A DNA stretch of 64,000 nucleotides, taken from positions 1 to 64,000 of the forward strand of contig JAOTVX010000005.1 of assembly GCA_029863175.1 (NCBI GenBank), in the 5' to 3' direction. Each line of letters begins with the position of its first letter. Positions within the stretch are counted from its first letter, which is position 1. The translations under genes and the position numbers were made by a program. The notes beneath the pieces are model-generated. The model saw nothing but the letters and a program-made list of their open reading frames with translations. It was not told the origin of the DNA and searched no databases. This document shows positions 8,803 to 17,293 of the stretch, in pieces. The DNA comes from Betaproteobacteria bacterium. GTDB taxonomy: Bacteria; Pseudomonadota; Gammaproteobacteria; Burkholderiales; SG8-41.

Positions 8803-9117
8803 TCAGCTCGCGCCGAGCGTTATCGCATCCGTGCGCGTGTCGCCCTTGTTGTCCTCCCAGGTCACGCTGAGCCGGTCACCTGCCTTCGCGCCCTTGATCT
8901 TGAACGCGAACACCGGGTTCTTGGAGACTGCCTGGCTGATCTGCGCTTCCCAAACGACCTTACCGTTCAACTCGGCGCGGATCTGCCTGATGAAATGCGC
9001 GGGGATGACCTTGCCCCCGGACTTGCGCTGGCCGGTTTCCATCGGGTGCGCCATCAGCACGCGCACGTCGGCCGTGTCGCCCTTCAGCCGGGCCCGGATT
9101 CTCATCGGGTCGCCCAT
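8803..9117 (-). CDS. soxZ: SoxZ, sulfur carrier complex subunit
   Basis: 104-residue beta-sandwich partner of SoxY with no signal peptide; it reaches the periplasm as a complex with Tat-exported SoxY. Recognised by MRIRARLKGDTADVRVLMAHP-type N-terminus and HFIRQIRAELNGK. It lies 35 bp downstream of soxY and about 130 bp before soxA. Confidence 0.95.
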   Translation of the reverse strand: MGDPMRIRARLKGDTADVRVLMAHPMETGQRKSGGKVIPAHFIRQIRAELNGKVVWEAQISQAVSKNPVFAFKIKGAKAGDRLSVTWEDNKGDTRTDAITLGAS

Positions 9118-9152
9118 GTTCTCCTCCTTGTTGTCGTTTCGCGGGCTGGCGA

Positions 9153-9626
9153 TCAGCCGCCACAGCCGCCGATGGTGACCTTCACCTCCTTGGCCGCTTG
9201 GTAGTACTGGCTGTTAGCGGCCGCAACCAACACACGCACATCGGAGGACTTACCCATTTTCACCCGCACGTGCACGTAAGGCACGCCGCCTTCCACAACA
9301 TCGAAGGTCCCGACGTAGGGAAACGGGTTCTTGTCAATGAAGAGCGAGATGCTCTTTGTTCCTGGGATATTGCTCGTAATGTCGATCGGAACCACCGCGC
9401 CGTTTTCGGCGATGTCCGGAGCCCTGATCACGATGTCTGTGCTGTTTTTTACCCCGGTTATGCGCAGGGCCTTGAGTGCGTCGGCGATGCTCTCCGCCTT
9501 GAATGCGCCTTCGTTACGGGCGGCGGCAAGCACCTTCGCAGGCTTGAGCGCGCCGGTGCCGACGACTGCGACCAGCGCGCCAAATTCGCCCGCGCGCCTG
9601 AGAAACCTCCTGCGAAGCTCGTTCAT
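9153..9626 (-). CDS. soxY: SoxY, sulfur substrate carrier
   Basis: 157 residues. Twin-arginine signal RRRFLRRAG at the N-terminus and the C-terminal GGCGG motif whose cysteine carries sulfur intermediates between SoxAX and SoxB. First gene of the soxYZAX run, reading away from moaC on the same strand; about 170 bp of AT-richer DNA upstream should hold its promoter, but I see no clear -35/-10 pair. No soxCD genes are in the window, so the carrier-bound sulfane sulfur must be removed some other way or by genes elsewhere. Confidence 0.95.
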   Translation of the reverse strand: MNELRRRFLRRAGEFGALVAVVGTGALKPAKVLAAARNEGAFKAESIADALKALRITGVKNSTDIVIRAPDIAENGAVVPIDITSNIPGTKSISLFIDKNPFPYVGTFDVVEGGVPYVHVRVKMGKSSDVRVLVAAANSQYYQAAKEVKVTIGGCGG

Positions 9627-9793
9627 GTGTTTCTCCTCTCGGAAGGAATAAGTGGGAGCGAACCCGTCTCAATGCGGAAAACGATAACACGACATTCTCA
9701 ATTAACCTTACCCGAAATGCGGAAAAAAACTCAGCTTAAAACATGTATGGCCCTATCCACGCAATTCATGAACCGGGGAAACCTCCGGACCAC

Positions 9794-10288
9794 TCAGCGC
9801 ATCCTTCGACGAGACGTCACTTTCCAGGGGCCTGATTTTCCGCCTTTTTTCTCGAGCAGACGGATGTCCAATAATCGCATGCCGCGATCCATAGCCTTGC
9901 ACATGTCGTAGATCGTGAGCAGAGCGGCGGCGACGGCGGTCAGCGCCTCCATCTCGACACCGGTCCGTCCGACGGTTGCCACATTGACCACGCAATCCAC
10001 CGCGGAGGCCTTCCGTTTTAGCTCAAAATCGATACTGATGTTGGTGAGGGTTAATGGATGACAGAGCGGGATCAGCTCGCTCGTGCGTTTCGCCGCCTGA
10101 ATCGCGGCGACGCGTGCGACGCCCAGGACATCGCCTTTCTTTGAGCTGCCGTGCGCGATCTGCCTGAGGGTGGCCGGCCGCATGCGGATGCGCCCGCCCG
10201 CACGGGCGATGCGCGCCGTCTCACCCTTTGCCGCGATGTCGACCATGTGCGCCTGCCCGCGCGCGTCAAAGTGGGTAAGCTTGTTCAT
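9794..10288 (-). CDS. moaC: MoaC, cyclic pyranopterin monophosphate synthase
   Basis: 164 residues, the normal family length. It acts in the first stage of molybdenum cofactor synthesis with MoaA, forming cyclic pyranopterin monophosphate. Conserved LIPLCHPL and [11 protein letters not shown] segments and the N-terminal [10 protein letters not shown] are present. The next gene on the minus strand is soxY, 167 bp away. The M48 protease gene is divergent. Confidence 0.95.
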   Translation of the reverse strand: MNKLTHFDARGQAHMVDIAAKGETARIARAGGRIRMRPATLRQIAHGSSKKGDVLGVARVAAIQAAKRTSELIPLCHPLTLTNISIDFELKRKASAVDCVVNVATVGRTGVEMEALTAVAAALLTIYDMCKAMDRGMRLLDIRLLEKKGGKSGPWKVTSRRRMR

Positions 10289-10357
10289 GGTCGCTTCACC
10301 TCTGTGTCAAATGCAAATGAGCTAGGAACTCCAGGCTGGCAGAATTATCATAGCATC

Positions 10358-11791
10358 ATGAGATTACGTGTGTTTCTGGCAACCTTGGTGGTTGCCACCG
10401 GCGTAGCGTTTGCCAGCGGCCTTCCCGAGCTCGGCGAAGTCTCGCAGGCGGGCTTCTCGCCGGCGCAGGAGCGTCAGCTCGGCGAAAGCATCATGCGTGA
10501 AATCCGCGCCGATCCGAGCTACTTCGATGAGGCAGAAGCGACCGACTACATTAACGATGTCGGTAACCGCATCGCCTCCCGTGCTTTGGGTGCGCGCCAG
10601 GATTTCGATTTCTTCTTGATACGCGACTCGCAGATCAATGCGTTCGCGCTTCCCGGGGGATTCATCGGCGTCAACACCGGGCTGATCCTCGCCGCGCAGA
10701 GCGAGTCCGAGATGGCCGGTGTGGTCGCGCACGAAGTGGCACACGTCACGCAGCGCCACATCGCGCGCATGATCGCGAACCAGGAGAAGAGCCAACTCAC
10801 CTCTCTCGCCGTGCTGGCAGCGGCGATTCTTCTTGCGCGTGTGGATTCGCAGGCAGCAGGGGCTGCGGCGATGTTCGGTCAGGCGGGACTCGTGCAGAGC
10901 CAATTGAACTTTACCCGGGCGAACGAACGCGAAGCCGACCGCATCGGCTTGCAGATGCTCGAGCAGGCGGGGTTTGACCCGCGCGACATGGCCGTATTCT
11001 TTGAACGGCTGCAGCGCGCCTCGCGTATTTATGGGGCCGGCGCGCCGTCCTACCTGCGGACCCATCCTCTCGAATACGAGCGCATTGCGGACATTCAGGG
11101 ACGCGTCGCGACCCTGCCCTACCGGCAGGTGCCGGACAGCCTGGAATTCCAGTTGGTGCGCGCCAAGCTCAGGGCGCAGGTCGAGTCGCCGGAAAGCGCG
11201 GTGGCGTTTTTCAAGGCAAGTCTCGCCGAGCGCAAATTTCTCAGCGAGGCGGCGGGTCACTACGGACTGGCCGTTAGCCTCGCCCGCACCAAGAATTACG
11301 CTGCGGCACAGAAAGAGGTGGCGGCGTTACGCAAGCTCGTGCCGGCCAGCCCGATCGTCGAAACGCTTGCTTGCGGCGTGATGCAGGAGGCGGGCGACCC
11401 GGCCGCACTCCCGTGCTATCGTGAGGCGCTGAAAACGTACCCCACGTATCGCGCGCTCGTTTACGATTACACTGATGCGCTGCTGCAGGCGCACCAAGCG
11501 CAGGCTGCCCTAGGGCTCGTCGACGAGCGGCTAAAGTTGATCAGCGGCGATTACCGCCTCTACGTGCTGAAAGCCCGCGCCCATGCCGCGCTCAACCAGC
11601 GTCTCGCTCAGCATCGTGCCCAGGCCGAAGCCTACGCACGCACGGGAAACGTTGGCGCGGCGGTCGAGCAGTTGCAGATCGGCCTGAAGAGCGATGACGG
11701 TGACTTCTACCAGAAATCGAGTGCGGAAGCGCGGCTGCGGGAGCTGCGTCGCGTGCAGCAAGAGCAGCTACGCCAGGAAAAGAAACCGTGA
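10358..11791 (+). CDS. BepA-type periplasmic M48 metalloprotease with TPR tail
   Basis: 477 residues from ATG 10358 (the frame is open upstream, but the signal peptide MRLRVFLATLVVATGVAFA fixes the start). The peptidase domain has HEVAHVTQRH (zinc HExxH) with the downstream NEREADRIG glutamate ligand. The C-terminal 200 residues are helical TPR-like. This is the architecture of BepA/YfgC, which handles outer-membrane protein assembly at the BAM and LPS transport machinery and degrades misassembled clients. Monocistronic; its promoter region overlaps the start of divergent moaC. Confidence 0.88.
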   Translation: MRLRVFLATLVVATGVAFASGLPELGEVSQAGFSPAQERQLGESIMREIRADPSYFDEAEATDYINDVGNRIASRALGARQDFDFFLIRDSQINAFALPGGFIGVNTGLILAAQSESEMAGVVAHEVAHVTQRHIARMIANQEKSQLTSLAVLAAAILLARVDSQAAGAAAMFGQAGLVQSQLNFTRANEREADRIGLQMLEQAGFDPRDMAVFFERLQRASRIYGAGAPSYLRTHPLEYERIADIQGRVATLPYRQVPDSLEFQLVRAKLRAQVESPESAVAFFKASLAERKFLSEAAGHYGLAVSLARTKNYAAAQKEVAALRKLVPASPIVETLACGVMQEAGDPAALPCYREALKTYPTYRALVYDYTDALLQAHQAQAALGLVDERLKLISGDYRLYVLKARAHAALNQRLAQHRAQAEAYARTGNVGAAVEQLQIGLKSDDGDFYQKSSAEARLRELRRVQQEQLRQEKKP

Positions 11792-11837
11792 TCAGGAGGG
11801 CGGGGCTGCTTACGCTCCCGCACAGCATTTAGAGCCC

Positions 11838-11908
11838 CTAACGCAATGAAACGCACGCTGCGCTGTCACGATTTTGGCGGGCAACGCTCGCACGTTTCGT
11901 TGCGTTAG
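11838..11908. repeat. Inverted repeat at the 3' side of chrA
   Basis: Arms CTAACGCAATGAAACG (11838-11853) and CGTTTCGTTGCGTTAG (11893-11908) pair with one mismatch across a 39-bp centre. It lies between the convergent ends of the protease and chrA genes. No T-run follows either arm, so it is not a classic terminator; a small insertion or repetitive element is possible. Confidence 0.6.
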
Positions 11909-11914
11909 CGGTTC

Positions 11915-12598
11915 TTAGGCGCCGTTGAGCCCGGCAATGGCGGTATAGAGCAGCCCCAGGACGCCGCTGCCCGCGATGACCGGCATAATTCCCACCCGGT
12001 AGCGAAACAGGGCTGTCGCGGCGGCGATACCGATGATGGCGGCAGAGATGACGATCAGCGGGAAGGGCATGCCCAGCGCAAAGATTGCGAGGAACGCCGC
12101 AGCGGCGATTGCCAACAGGACGCCGTTCTTGAGCGCGCGCGAGCCGATACGATAGGCGGCAAAAACGACGACGGCCGTGACCGCGGGCTTGATGCCGTAG
12201 AGGATTCCCGCGATCGCGGGTGCACTGCCGTAGGCCATGTAGATCCAGGACAACCCGATCAGGATGAACAACGATGGCAGCACAAACAACGTGCCGGCGA
12301 CGAGACCGCCACGCGTCTCGTGCATAAGCCAGCCGATGTAGGTTGCGAGTTGCTGAGCCTCCGGGCCGGGCAGCACCATGCAGTAGTTGAGCGCGTGCAG
12401 GAAGCGCCGGTCGGAGATCCAGCGGCGCCGCTCGACGAGGTCCTGATGCATGATGGCAATTTGTCCGGCAGGCCCGCCGAAGCTGATGAAGCCAAGCTTG
12501 AGCCAATACCAGAATGCGACGCCGAGGGACACGGGTTGGGGCGGCCGCGCGTTGTCGCCTGGCTCCTGCACCTGGACGGGTTTCGAGGTCGCGGTCAT
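11915..12598 (-). CDS. chrA: ChrA-type chromate transporter, short form
   Basis: 227-residue polytopic inner-membrane protein of the CHR family. [20 protein letters not shown] and [22 protein letters not shown] are the hallmark motifs of the N-terminal half of long ChrA proteins, which have two such halves and about 400 residues. Here a single half is followed by a tail ([19 protein letters not shown]) that looks like a domain end, so it is either a single-domain transporter or a long one shortened by an internal deletion. ATG 12598 is preferred over an upstream ATG that would add 24 atypical residues. Chromate efflux may not be retained. Confidence 0.75.
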   Translation of the reverse strand: MTATSKPVQVQEPGDNARPPQPVSLGVAFWYWLKLGFISFGGPAGQIAIMHQDLVERRRWISDRRFLHALNYCMVLPGPEAQQLATYIGWLMHETRGGLVAGTLFVLPSLFILIGLSWIYMAYGSAPAIAGILYGIKPAVTAVVVFAAYRIGSRALKNGVLLAIAAAAFLAIFALGMPFPLIVISAAIIGIAAATALFRYRVGIMPVIAGSGVLGLLYTAIAGLNGA

Positions 12599-12700
12599 GG
12601 CGCACCATGGTAGAGACCAACCCCGAGCGCGGCCACTCGGCGTAACCAAGTGGATTAATACCGGCGTCACCCGAGTTCGACGAGGCGTGTCGCGCGAAGT

Positions 12701-12716
12701 TGTGATTCAAATCACG
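12701..12716 (+). promoter_or_regulatory. CRP/FNR-family operator before the kinase gene
   Basis: TGTGATTCAAATCACG fits the CRP pattern TGTGA-N6-TCACR and also nearly fits an FNR box (TTGAT-N4-ATCAA). It lies 54 bp before the start of a kinase that itself carries a cyclic-nucleotide-binding domain. A TATGGT hexamer at 12753 could be the -10. Confidence 0.5.
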
Positions 12717-12769
12717 TCTGCGGAATTCAAGTTTCGCGCAAGATTACGGCGTTATGGTATTCTTTTTAC

Positions 12770-14110
12770 ATGGATATTCCCCGCGCCAGCACCGCACCCC
12801 GCGTGCTGCCTCCGATGCAGAAGATCGGCAAGTACGAGGTCATCAAGGAACTCGGCAAGGGCGCCACGAGCGTGGTGTACCAGGCCTACGACCCGTTCCA
12901 GAACCGTCAGGTTGCGATCAAGCTCGTATTTCCTGAAGCCCTCGTCGACCGGGATCATGGAAAACGCTATCGCAAGCTGTTTGTGACGGAGGCCTCGCTC
13001 GCGGGCAAGCTCTCGCATCCTCACATCGTGGCGATCTTCGACGCTGTCGCTGGGGACGATGCCAGCTACATCGTCATGGAGTACGTCGATGGTACGACGC
13101 TCGAGCGCTACGCGCGACACGATCACTTGCTCCCGGTTCACAAGATACTGGAAATTGCCTACAAGTGCGCGCGCGCCCTCGATTACGCGAGCAAGCAGGG
13201 CGTCATCCACCGCGACATCAAGCCCGCCAACATCCTGCTGGCCGGTCAAGCCGATATCAAGATTTCGGATTTCGGTGCAGCACTGACGCTCGCGTCGCAA
13301 ACGACGCAGGTGTCTGGCGTCGGCTCGCCGGCCTACATGTCGCCGGAGCAGGTCAAGGAGCAGCCGCTCACGCACCAAACCGACATATTCTCGTTGGGTG
13401 TCGTCATGTATCAGCTGCTAACGGGGCGCTTGCCGTTCCAGGGCACCAACAACTACAGCATGATTTACCAAATCATCAACACCGATCCGCTTCCGCCGAG
13501 CCAGCAGCGCCCGGGTATTCCTGGCAATGTCGACGCGATCGTCATGCGCGCGTTGCAGAAGAACACGGCCAACCGCTACCAGAGCTGGGAAGATCTTGCG
13601 GCGGACCTGGTGTTGGCAATGGGGGGGCAGGAAAAGGAAGACACGGATTTTGCCGAGGCTGAGAAGTTCGACATGCTGCGCAAGCTCGACTTCTTCCAGC
13701 GTTTTAGCGACATCGAGCTATGGGAAGTGCTGAGGCTCTCGCGCTGGCACAAGCATCAGCACGATACAACGCTTATCCAGGAAGGCGATATCGGCTCGTC
13801 GTTTTTTATTCTCGTCGCTGGCGAAGTGAAGATCGTCAAACAGAAACGCCTGCTCAACGTGCTGAAGGCCGGCGAGTGCTTCGGCGAGATGGCCTACCTC
13901 GGCAAGCAGAAATTCCACCGATCCGCGAGCGTGGTGGCGATTTCCGCGATCACTGTTATCGAGATTCGCGCTGAATCCTTGAGCAAGGCCTCCGAGCTTT
14001 GCCGCCACCATTTCCACGGCGCGTTCCTCGAACTGCTCGTGGATCGGCTGGCGCTGGCGAACGTGCGGTTATCGCAGCTGCTTGCCGACCGCAACATCAG
14101 CATCTTCTGA
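12770..14110 (+). CDS. Ser/Thr protein kinase with C-terminal cyclic-nucleotide-binding domain
   Basis: 446 residues. Hanks-type kinase at about 20-285: glycine loop LGKGATSVVYQAYD, catalytic lysine in VAIKLVF, HRDIKPANIL, DFG (KISDFGAA) and the activation segment SPAYMSPEQV, all intact, so it should be active. Residues about 305-440 form a CRP-like cNMP-binding domain (GSSFFILVAGEVKIV, then GECFGEMAYL with RSASVVA as phosphate-binding cassette). No membrane segment. cAMP or another cyclic nucleotide probably gates kinase activity; substrate unknown. A CRP-like operator lies just upstream. TusA and lipoate-ligase genes follow but are not obviously co-transcribed. Confidence 0.88.
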   Translation: MDIPRASTAPRVLPPMQKIGKYEVIKELGKGATSVVYQAYDPFQNRQVAIKLVFPEALVDRDHGKRYRKLFVTEASLAGKLSHPHIVAIFDAVAGDDASYIVMEYVDGTTLERYARHDHLLPVHKILEIAYKCARALDYASKQGVIHRDIKPANILLAGQADIKISDFGAALTLASQTTQVSGVGSPAYMSPEQVKEQPLTHQTDIFSLGVVMYQLLTGRLPFQGTNNYSMIYQIINTDPLPPSQQRPGIPGNVDAIVMRALQKNTANRYQSWEDLAADLVLAMGGQEKEDTDFAEAEKFDMLRKLDFFQRFSDIELWEVLRLSRWHKHQHDTTLIQEGDIGSSFFILVAGEVKIVKQKRLLNVLKAGECFGEMAYLGKQKFHRSASVVAISAITVIEIRAESLSKASELCRHHFHGAFLELLVDRLALANVRLSQLLADRNISIF

Positions 14111-14263
14111 GAGGACGAACCGGAATCGTGTTACCCACATCCTCAAACCCCACGCGTTGACCAGTCCCGGGCGCGCAGGTTGCGACAGGGTGGGAATATC
14201 CGTATATTAGAGTTTTATTGTTAACTAATCTACCGGGATTCCATTTTTTTGGGCGAGGGGGGA

Positions 14264-14491
14264 ATGGATTTCGACAAGGAACTCGACGCCCGTGGGCTGA
14301 ACTGCCCGCTGCCGATCTTGCGAGCGAAGAAGGCGCTGACGGACATGGCTTCAGGGCAGGTGCTCAAGATCCTGGCGACTGACCCGGGTGCGGTGAAGGA
14401 CTTCCAGGCGTTCTCGAAGCAGACCGGCAATGCGTTGTTGTCGTCGGAGGCGATCGGCACGGAATTCATCTTTTTCATGAAGAAGAAGTAG
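14264..14491 (+). CDS. TusA/SirA-family sulfur carrier protein
   Basis: 75 residues from ATG 14264, preceded by a GGGGGG-rich Shine-Dalgarno sequence; the frame extends five codons upstream, but family proteins start near MDFDKELD. The Cys-Pro-x-Pro centre is in LNCPLPIL, the persulfide-carrying cysteine. TusA-type proteins pass sulfane sulfur to tRNA thiolation, molybdopterin synthesis or, in sulfur oxidisers, cytoplasmic sulfur oxidation. Next to a lipoate ligase and a LipT-like remnant, the last role is favoured, by context only. Confidence 0.85.
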   Translation: MDFDKELDARGLNCPLPILRAKKALTDMASGQVLKILATDPGAVKDFQAFSKQTGNALLSSEAIGTEFIFFMKKK

Positions 14492-14587
14492 CGTCGTTGC
14501 GGCCGACGGAATCGCCGCTATAACCGGCGCGCCGCGTCGGACAGGAAACACCGCACGAGGCGCGGAACGTGAAGCAATCGAGGGTGG

Positions 14588-15670
14588 ATGGGTATGGCGG
14601 ATTTCTGGCGCGTCCTCGATACCGGGCTGCGGTCCGCAGCCCAGAACATCGCGCTCAACCGCGCGTTGCTCGAAGCGCGGCAAGCCGAGGAGATCCCGAG
14701 CACGCTGCGCTTTCTGCGCTTCACACCCTGCGCGCTGCTCGGCTATCACCAGAGCGCCGAGCAGGAACTCAACCTCGATTACTGCAGCGCGAGCCAGCTC
14801 ACGGTGCAGCGCCGCATCACCGGCGGCGGCGCGATCTACTTCGACGAAGGCCAGCTGGGATGGGAGCTGTATCTCCACCGGCGCGACGTAGGCACAACGG
14901 ACATGCAGGGGATCTCGCGCCGCCTCTGCCACGCGGCGGCGACAGCCATAAGCGCGCTGGGGGTGGACGCGCGCTATCGCCCCCGCAACGACATCGAGGT
15001 CGACGGGCGCAAGGTATCGGGCACCAGCGGTGCTTTCGACGGCGACGCGCTGCTGTTCCAGGGCACGTTGCTTCTCGAATTCGACGTCGAGAAGATGCTA
15101 CAAGTGCTCCGGATCTCGACCGAGAAGCTGTCGGACAAGGCGATCGCCTCGGCGCGCGAGCGGGTGACCAGCCTGAGCGAGTTGCTTGGCCGCAAGCCGG
15201 ATAGCGCGCTCGTGAATCGCTACCTTAGGGAAGCATTCGAGAGCGAGTTCGGCGTCGAATTCAGCGAGGGAGAGCTGACGCTCTCGGAGCACAAGCGTTT
15301 CGAGACGGCGCTGCGCGAGATCGACCATCCGGATTGGGTCAACCTCGTGTCACGGCCGGCGGCGGCGCTGCCGATCCTGGAAGCCCAGCAGAAATTCGTA
15401 GGCGGGCTGCTCCGCGCGAGCGTCACATTCGACCTGCTCACGCAGACGCTGCGCCAGGTCTGGTTTGCGGGGGATATCTTCGTCAGCCCGCGGCGCCTGG
15501 TCGCGGACCTCGAAGCGGCGCTGAAGGATACGCCCCTTGACCGGCTCGAGGGCAAAGTGCGCGGTTTTTTCCACGGGCGCCAGTTCGACACGCTCGCGCT
15601 TACGCCGGACGATTTCATCACCGTCGTGCAGCTCGCGCTCAAGCAGCCGGTGGCGGCGCAGAACCGATGA
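14588..15670 (+). CDS. Lipoate-protein ligase family protein
   Basis: 360 residues. The catalytic domain shows RRITGGGAIYFDEGQLGWEL (lipoyl-AMP loop) and NDIEVDGRKVSGTSG (with the key lysine), both intact. About 110 C-terminal residues form an accessory domain, so it is a two-domain ligase rather than LipB. It sits 97 bp after tusA, and its TGA overlaps the ATG of a flavoprotein remnant. In sulfur oxidisers of the sHdr type, dedicated lipoate ligases load the lipoate-binding protein LbpA and are found beside tusA and a geranylgeranyl-reductase-like gene. That match in neighbourhood makes this a likely sHdr-type ligase, although no hdr or lbpA genes lie in the window. Start may be 14588 or the ATG at 14594. 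Confidence 0.82.
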   Translation: MGMADFWRVLDTGLRSAAQNIALNRALLEARQAEEIPSTLRFLRFTPCALLGYHQSAEQELNLDYCSASQLTVQRRITGGGAIYFDEGQLGWELYLHRRDVGTTDMQGISRRLCHAAATAISALGVDARYRPRNDIEVDGRKVSGTSGAFDGDALLFQGTLLLEFDVEKMLQVLRISTEKLSDKAIASARERVTSLSELLGRKPDSALVNRYLREAFESEFGVEFSEGELTLSEHKRFETALREIDHPDWVNLVSRPAAALPILEAQQKFVGGLLRASVTFDLLTQTLRQVWFAGDIFVSPRRLVADLEAALKDTPLDRLEGKVRGFFHGRQFDTLALTPDDFITVVQLALKQPVAAQNR

Positions 15671-15870
15671 GCGTCGTGCGGTGCGATGTACTAGTGGTCG
15701 GGCTGGGGCCTGCGGGCGGCTGGTTGTCGGCAGCACAATATTTACTGGCGATGCGGCCGGGCTGCCCCATCCCATCACCGGAGCCGGCATTGCAGCGGCG
15801 GTTGTGTCCGGCGAGCGCGGAGCGACGCGGTTCAGCGTCGCCGCTGGATCGCTTTTCCCGAGTACTGTAA
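15667..15870 (+). pseudogene. Remnant of a geranylgeranyl-reductase-like FAD oxidoreductase (LipT-like)
   Basis: The ATG overlaps the upstream ligase stop (ATGA). The first 18 codons give a complete FAD-binding Rossmann start, DVLVVGLGPAGG, and then the family match stops. About 20 bp later another frame gives FTGDAAGLPHPITGAGI and AAAVVSGE, the distal FAD-binding segment of geranylgeranyl-reductase-like enzymes, normally some 250 residues further on. A third frame then gives an IAFPEY-like tail. The interior is therefore deleted and the join is out of frame. Intact relatives act in lipoate maturation for the sHdr sulfur-oxidation pathway, matching the adjacent ligase and TusA. The motif matches are direct observation; the LipT identity is inference. 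Confidence 0.75.
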
Positions 15871-15882
15871 CGAGGAGGCAAC

Positions 15883-16071
15883 ATGCAAAAACCCGGTCTG
15901 ATTTTACTTGCAGGCTTGCTGGTTGCGGCGTGCGACAGCGGATCGAAGGCGCCGCCGGCCGACCTCATGAAGAGCCAGCGCGAGGCGATGGAAAAGGCAA
16001 AGCAAACGGAGGCGGTCATCGACCTGGCGACGGCGGATCGTCTCAAACGCGCAGAAAAGGATGCCCAGTGA
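15883..16071 (+). CDS. Small predicted lipoprotein
   Basis: 62 residues with a strong Shine-Dalgarno sequence (GAGGAGG). The signal peptide ends in the lipobox LVAAC, so the mature protein of about 45 residues would be lipid-anchored. The mature part is charged and helical (SQREAMEKAKQTEAVIDLA). Its stop overlaps the GTG start of the next gene by 4 bp, indicating translational coupling to a heme-binding-like secreted protein. I do not recognise a family. Confidence 0.7.
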   Translation: MQKPGLILLAGLLVAACDSGSKAPPADLMKSQREAMEKAKQTEAVIDLATADRLKRAEKDAQ

Positions 16072-16568
16072 AAGAGCTCTCGTTACTCATCGGCACGTTG
16101 GCATTGGCGGTGCTGGCGTCGGGCGCGGGCGCCCAGGATGCAACCTACTCGATCCGCCTCATGACGCCAGAGACGGCGCTCAAGGCCGCCCAGGCGGCGC
16201 TAAAGAAATGTCGCGATTCCGGCTACCAGGTTGCGGTGGCAGTGGTGGACCGGGGCGGCATTACGCAAGTGTTGCTGCGCGACCGCTACGCGGGACCGCA
16301 CACGCCGCGCATGGCGGTCGACAAGGCTTGGACCGCGGTGAGCTTCCGCACCAAGACCACGGATCTTGCCCGTCTGACGGCGGCGGGCCAGCCCCAGAGC
16401 GGGGTAAGGCACCGACCCCGGGTCGCGACGGTGGGTGGAGGGCTCATGATCGAGGGCGCGGGTGCGATGCTCGGCGGTATCGGAGTGTCGGGCGCGCCCG
16501 GCGGCGAGGCGGACGACGCTTGCGCAAATGCCGGCATCGCCGCGATCCGCGAGAGCATCGAGTTCTAG
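16068..16568 (+). CDS. GlcG/HbpS-like (DUF336) secreted protein
   Basis: 166 residues from GTG 16068, which gives a clean signal peptide (KELSLLIGTLALAVLASGAGA). The mature domain follows the GlcG/HbpS fold: VAVAVVDRGGITQVLLRDRYAG near the start, then AWTAVSFRTKT and a closing GGGLMIEGAGAMLGGIGVSG, ADDACANAGI. Some members bind heme; others are of unknown role. The GTGA overlap with the preceding lipoprotein gene suggests that the two products act together in the periplasm. Confidence 0.8.
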   Translation: MKELSLLIGTLALAVLASGAGAQDATYSIRLMTPETALKAAQAALKKCRDSGYQVAVAVVDRGGITQVLLRDRYAGPHTPRMAVDKAWTAVSFRTKTTDLARLTAAGQPQSGVRHRPRVATVGGGLMIEGAGAMLGGIGVSGAPGGEADDACANAGIAAIRESIEF

Positions 16569-16584
16569 AAAAAGCGAATGGAAT

Positions 16585-16664
16585 CGCAGATGAACGCAGA
16601 TAAACACAGATAATTCGAACCAAACACCAAAATTGTCCGTGAATGTCATCCACGTTTATCTGCG
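16585..16664. repeat. Interspersed repeat with inverted arms
   Basis: CGCAGATGAACGCAGATAAA (16585-16604) contains two direct copies of a CGCAGATRAA unit followed by a third degenerate one. CGTTTATCTGCG (16653-16664) is the inverted counterpart of CGCAGATAAACA at 16596. This looks like a dispersed intergenic palindromic element; it separates two convergent genes. Confidence 0.6.
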
Positions 16665-16689
16665 GCTAGCCGGGTTTTCGAGAGCGCTT

Positions 16690-17289
16690 TCACGCGGGAT
16701 GGCCGAGCAGGCGGCGGATCGCGGCGAATACGTTGCGCACGCCACGCAGCAACCGGGGCGCGAGCAGCACCGCCACGAGGACGAAGAGCGCCAGCGCGAT
16801 CAGCAGCAGCACGGGGTACTTGAACGCCGACCACAGGGCGGCAAGTGCCAGGGTATCTTCGCCGAGCGACGCCGCCCAGTTGCTGAAAGGTTCGGGGGAC
16901 GCGTTGATGAGCATGCGCCCGCCCGCTTTCGTGAAATGCGCGCCCGCGGCGAACACGCCACCCAGCAGTCCCGCCGCGAGCGCGAGACCCTGATCCCCGT
17001 GTGCCACAGCTGCGGCGGCGAGCAAAGCGCCGCCCGGAATCCGAATGAAAGTGTGCACGGCGTCCCAGAGCGAGTCGAAACCGGGAATTTTGTCCGCGAA
17101 GAACTCGGTTATGAAGAGCAGGCCGGACACCACCATCACGGCGGGGTGCGCGAGCAGCTCAAGGTCCGGAGGCAGCTCGAGAACGGCGGCGTGGTGAAGG
17201 ATTCCGAGGAAGAAAAGAACGGCGTAGAGCCGCACGCCGCTGGCCCAGCCGAGCCCCGCGATCAACGCCAGTGTCGAGAGCGCGTCCAC
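16690..17289 (-). CDS. DUF4126 family membrane protein
   Basis: 199 residues starting at GTG 17289, only a few bases after the valS stop, so probably co-transcribed with it. About five hydrophobic segments; conserved-looking ASGVRLYAVLFFLG at the start and FFADKIPGFDSLWDAVHTFIRIPGGALLAAAA in the centre. DUF4126 proteins are inner-membrane proteins of unknown function. Confidence 0.8.
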   Translation of the reverse strand: MDALSTLALIAGLGWASGVRLYAVLFFLGILHHAAVLELPPDLELLAHPAVMVVSGLLFITEFFADKIPGFDSLWDAVHTFIRIPGGALLAAAAVAHGDQGLALAAGLLGGVFAAGAHFTKAGGRMLINASPEPFSNWAASLGEDTLALAALWSAFKYPVLLLIALALFVLVAVLLAPRLLRGVRNVFAAIRRLLGHPA

Positions 17290-17293
17290 TGCA

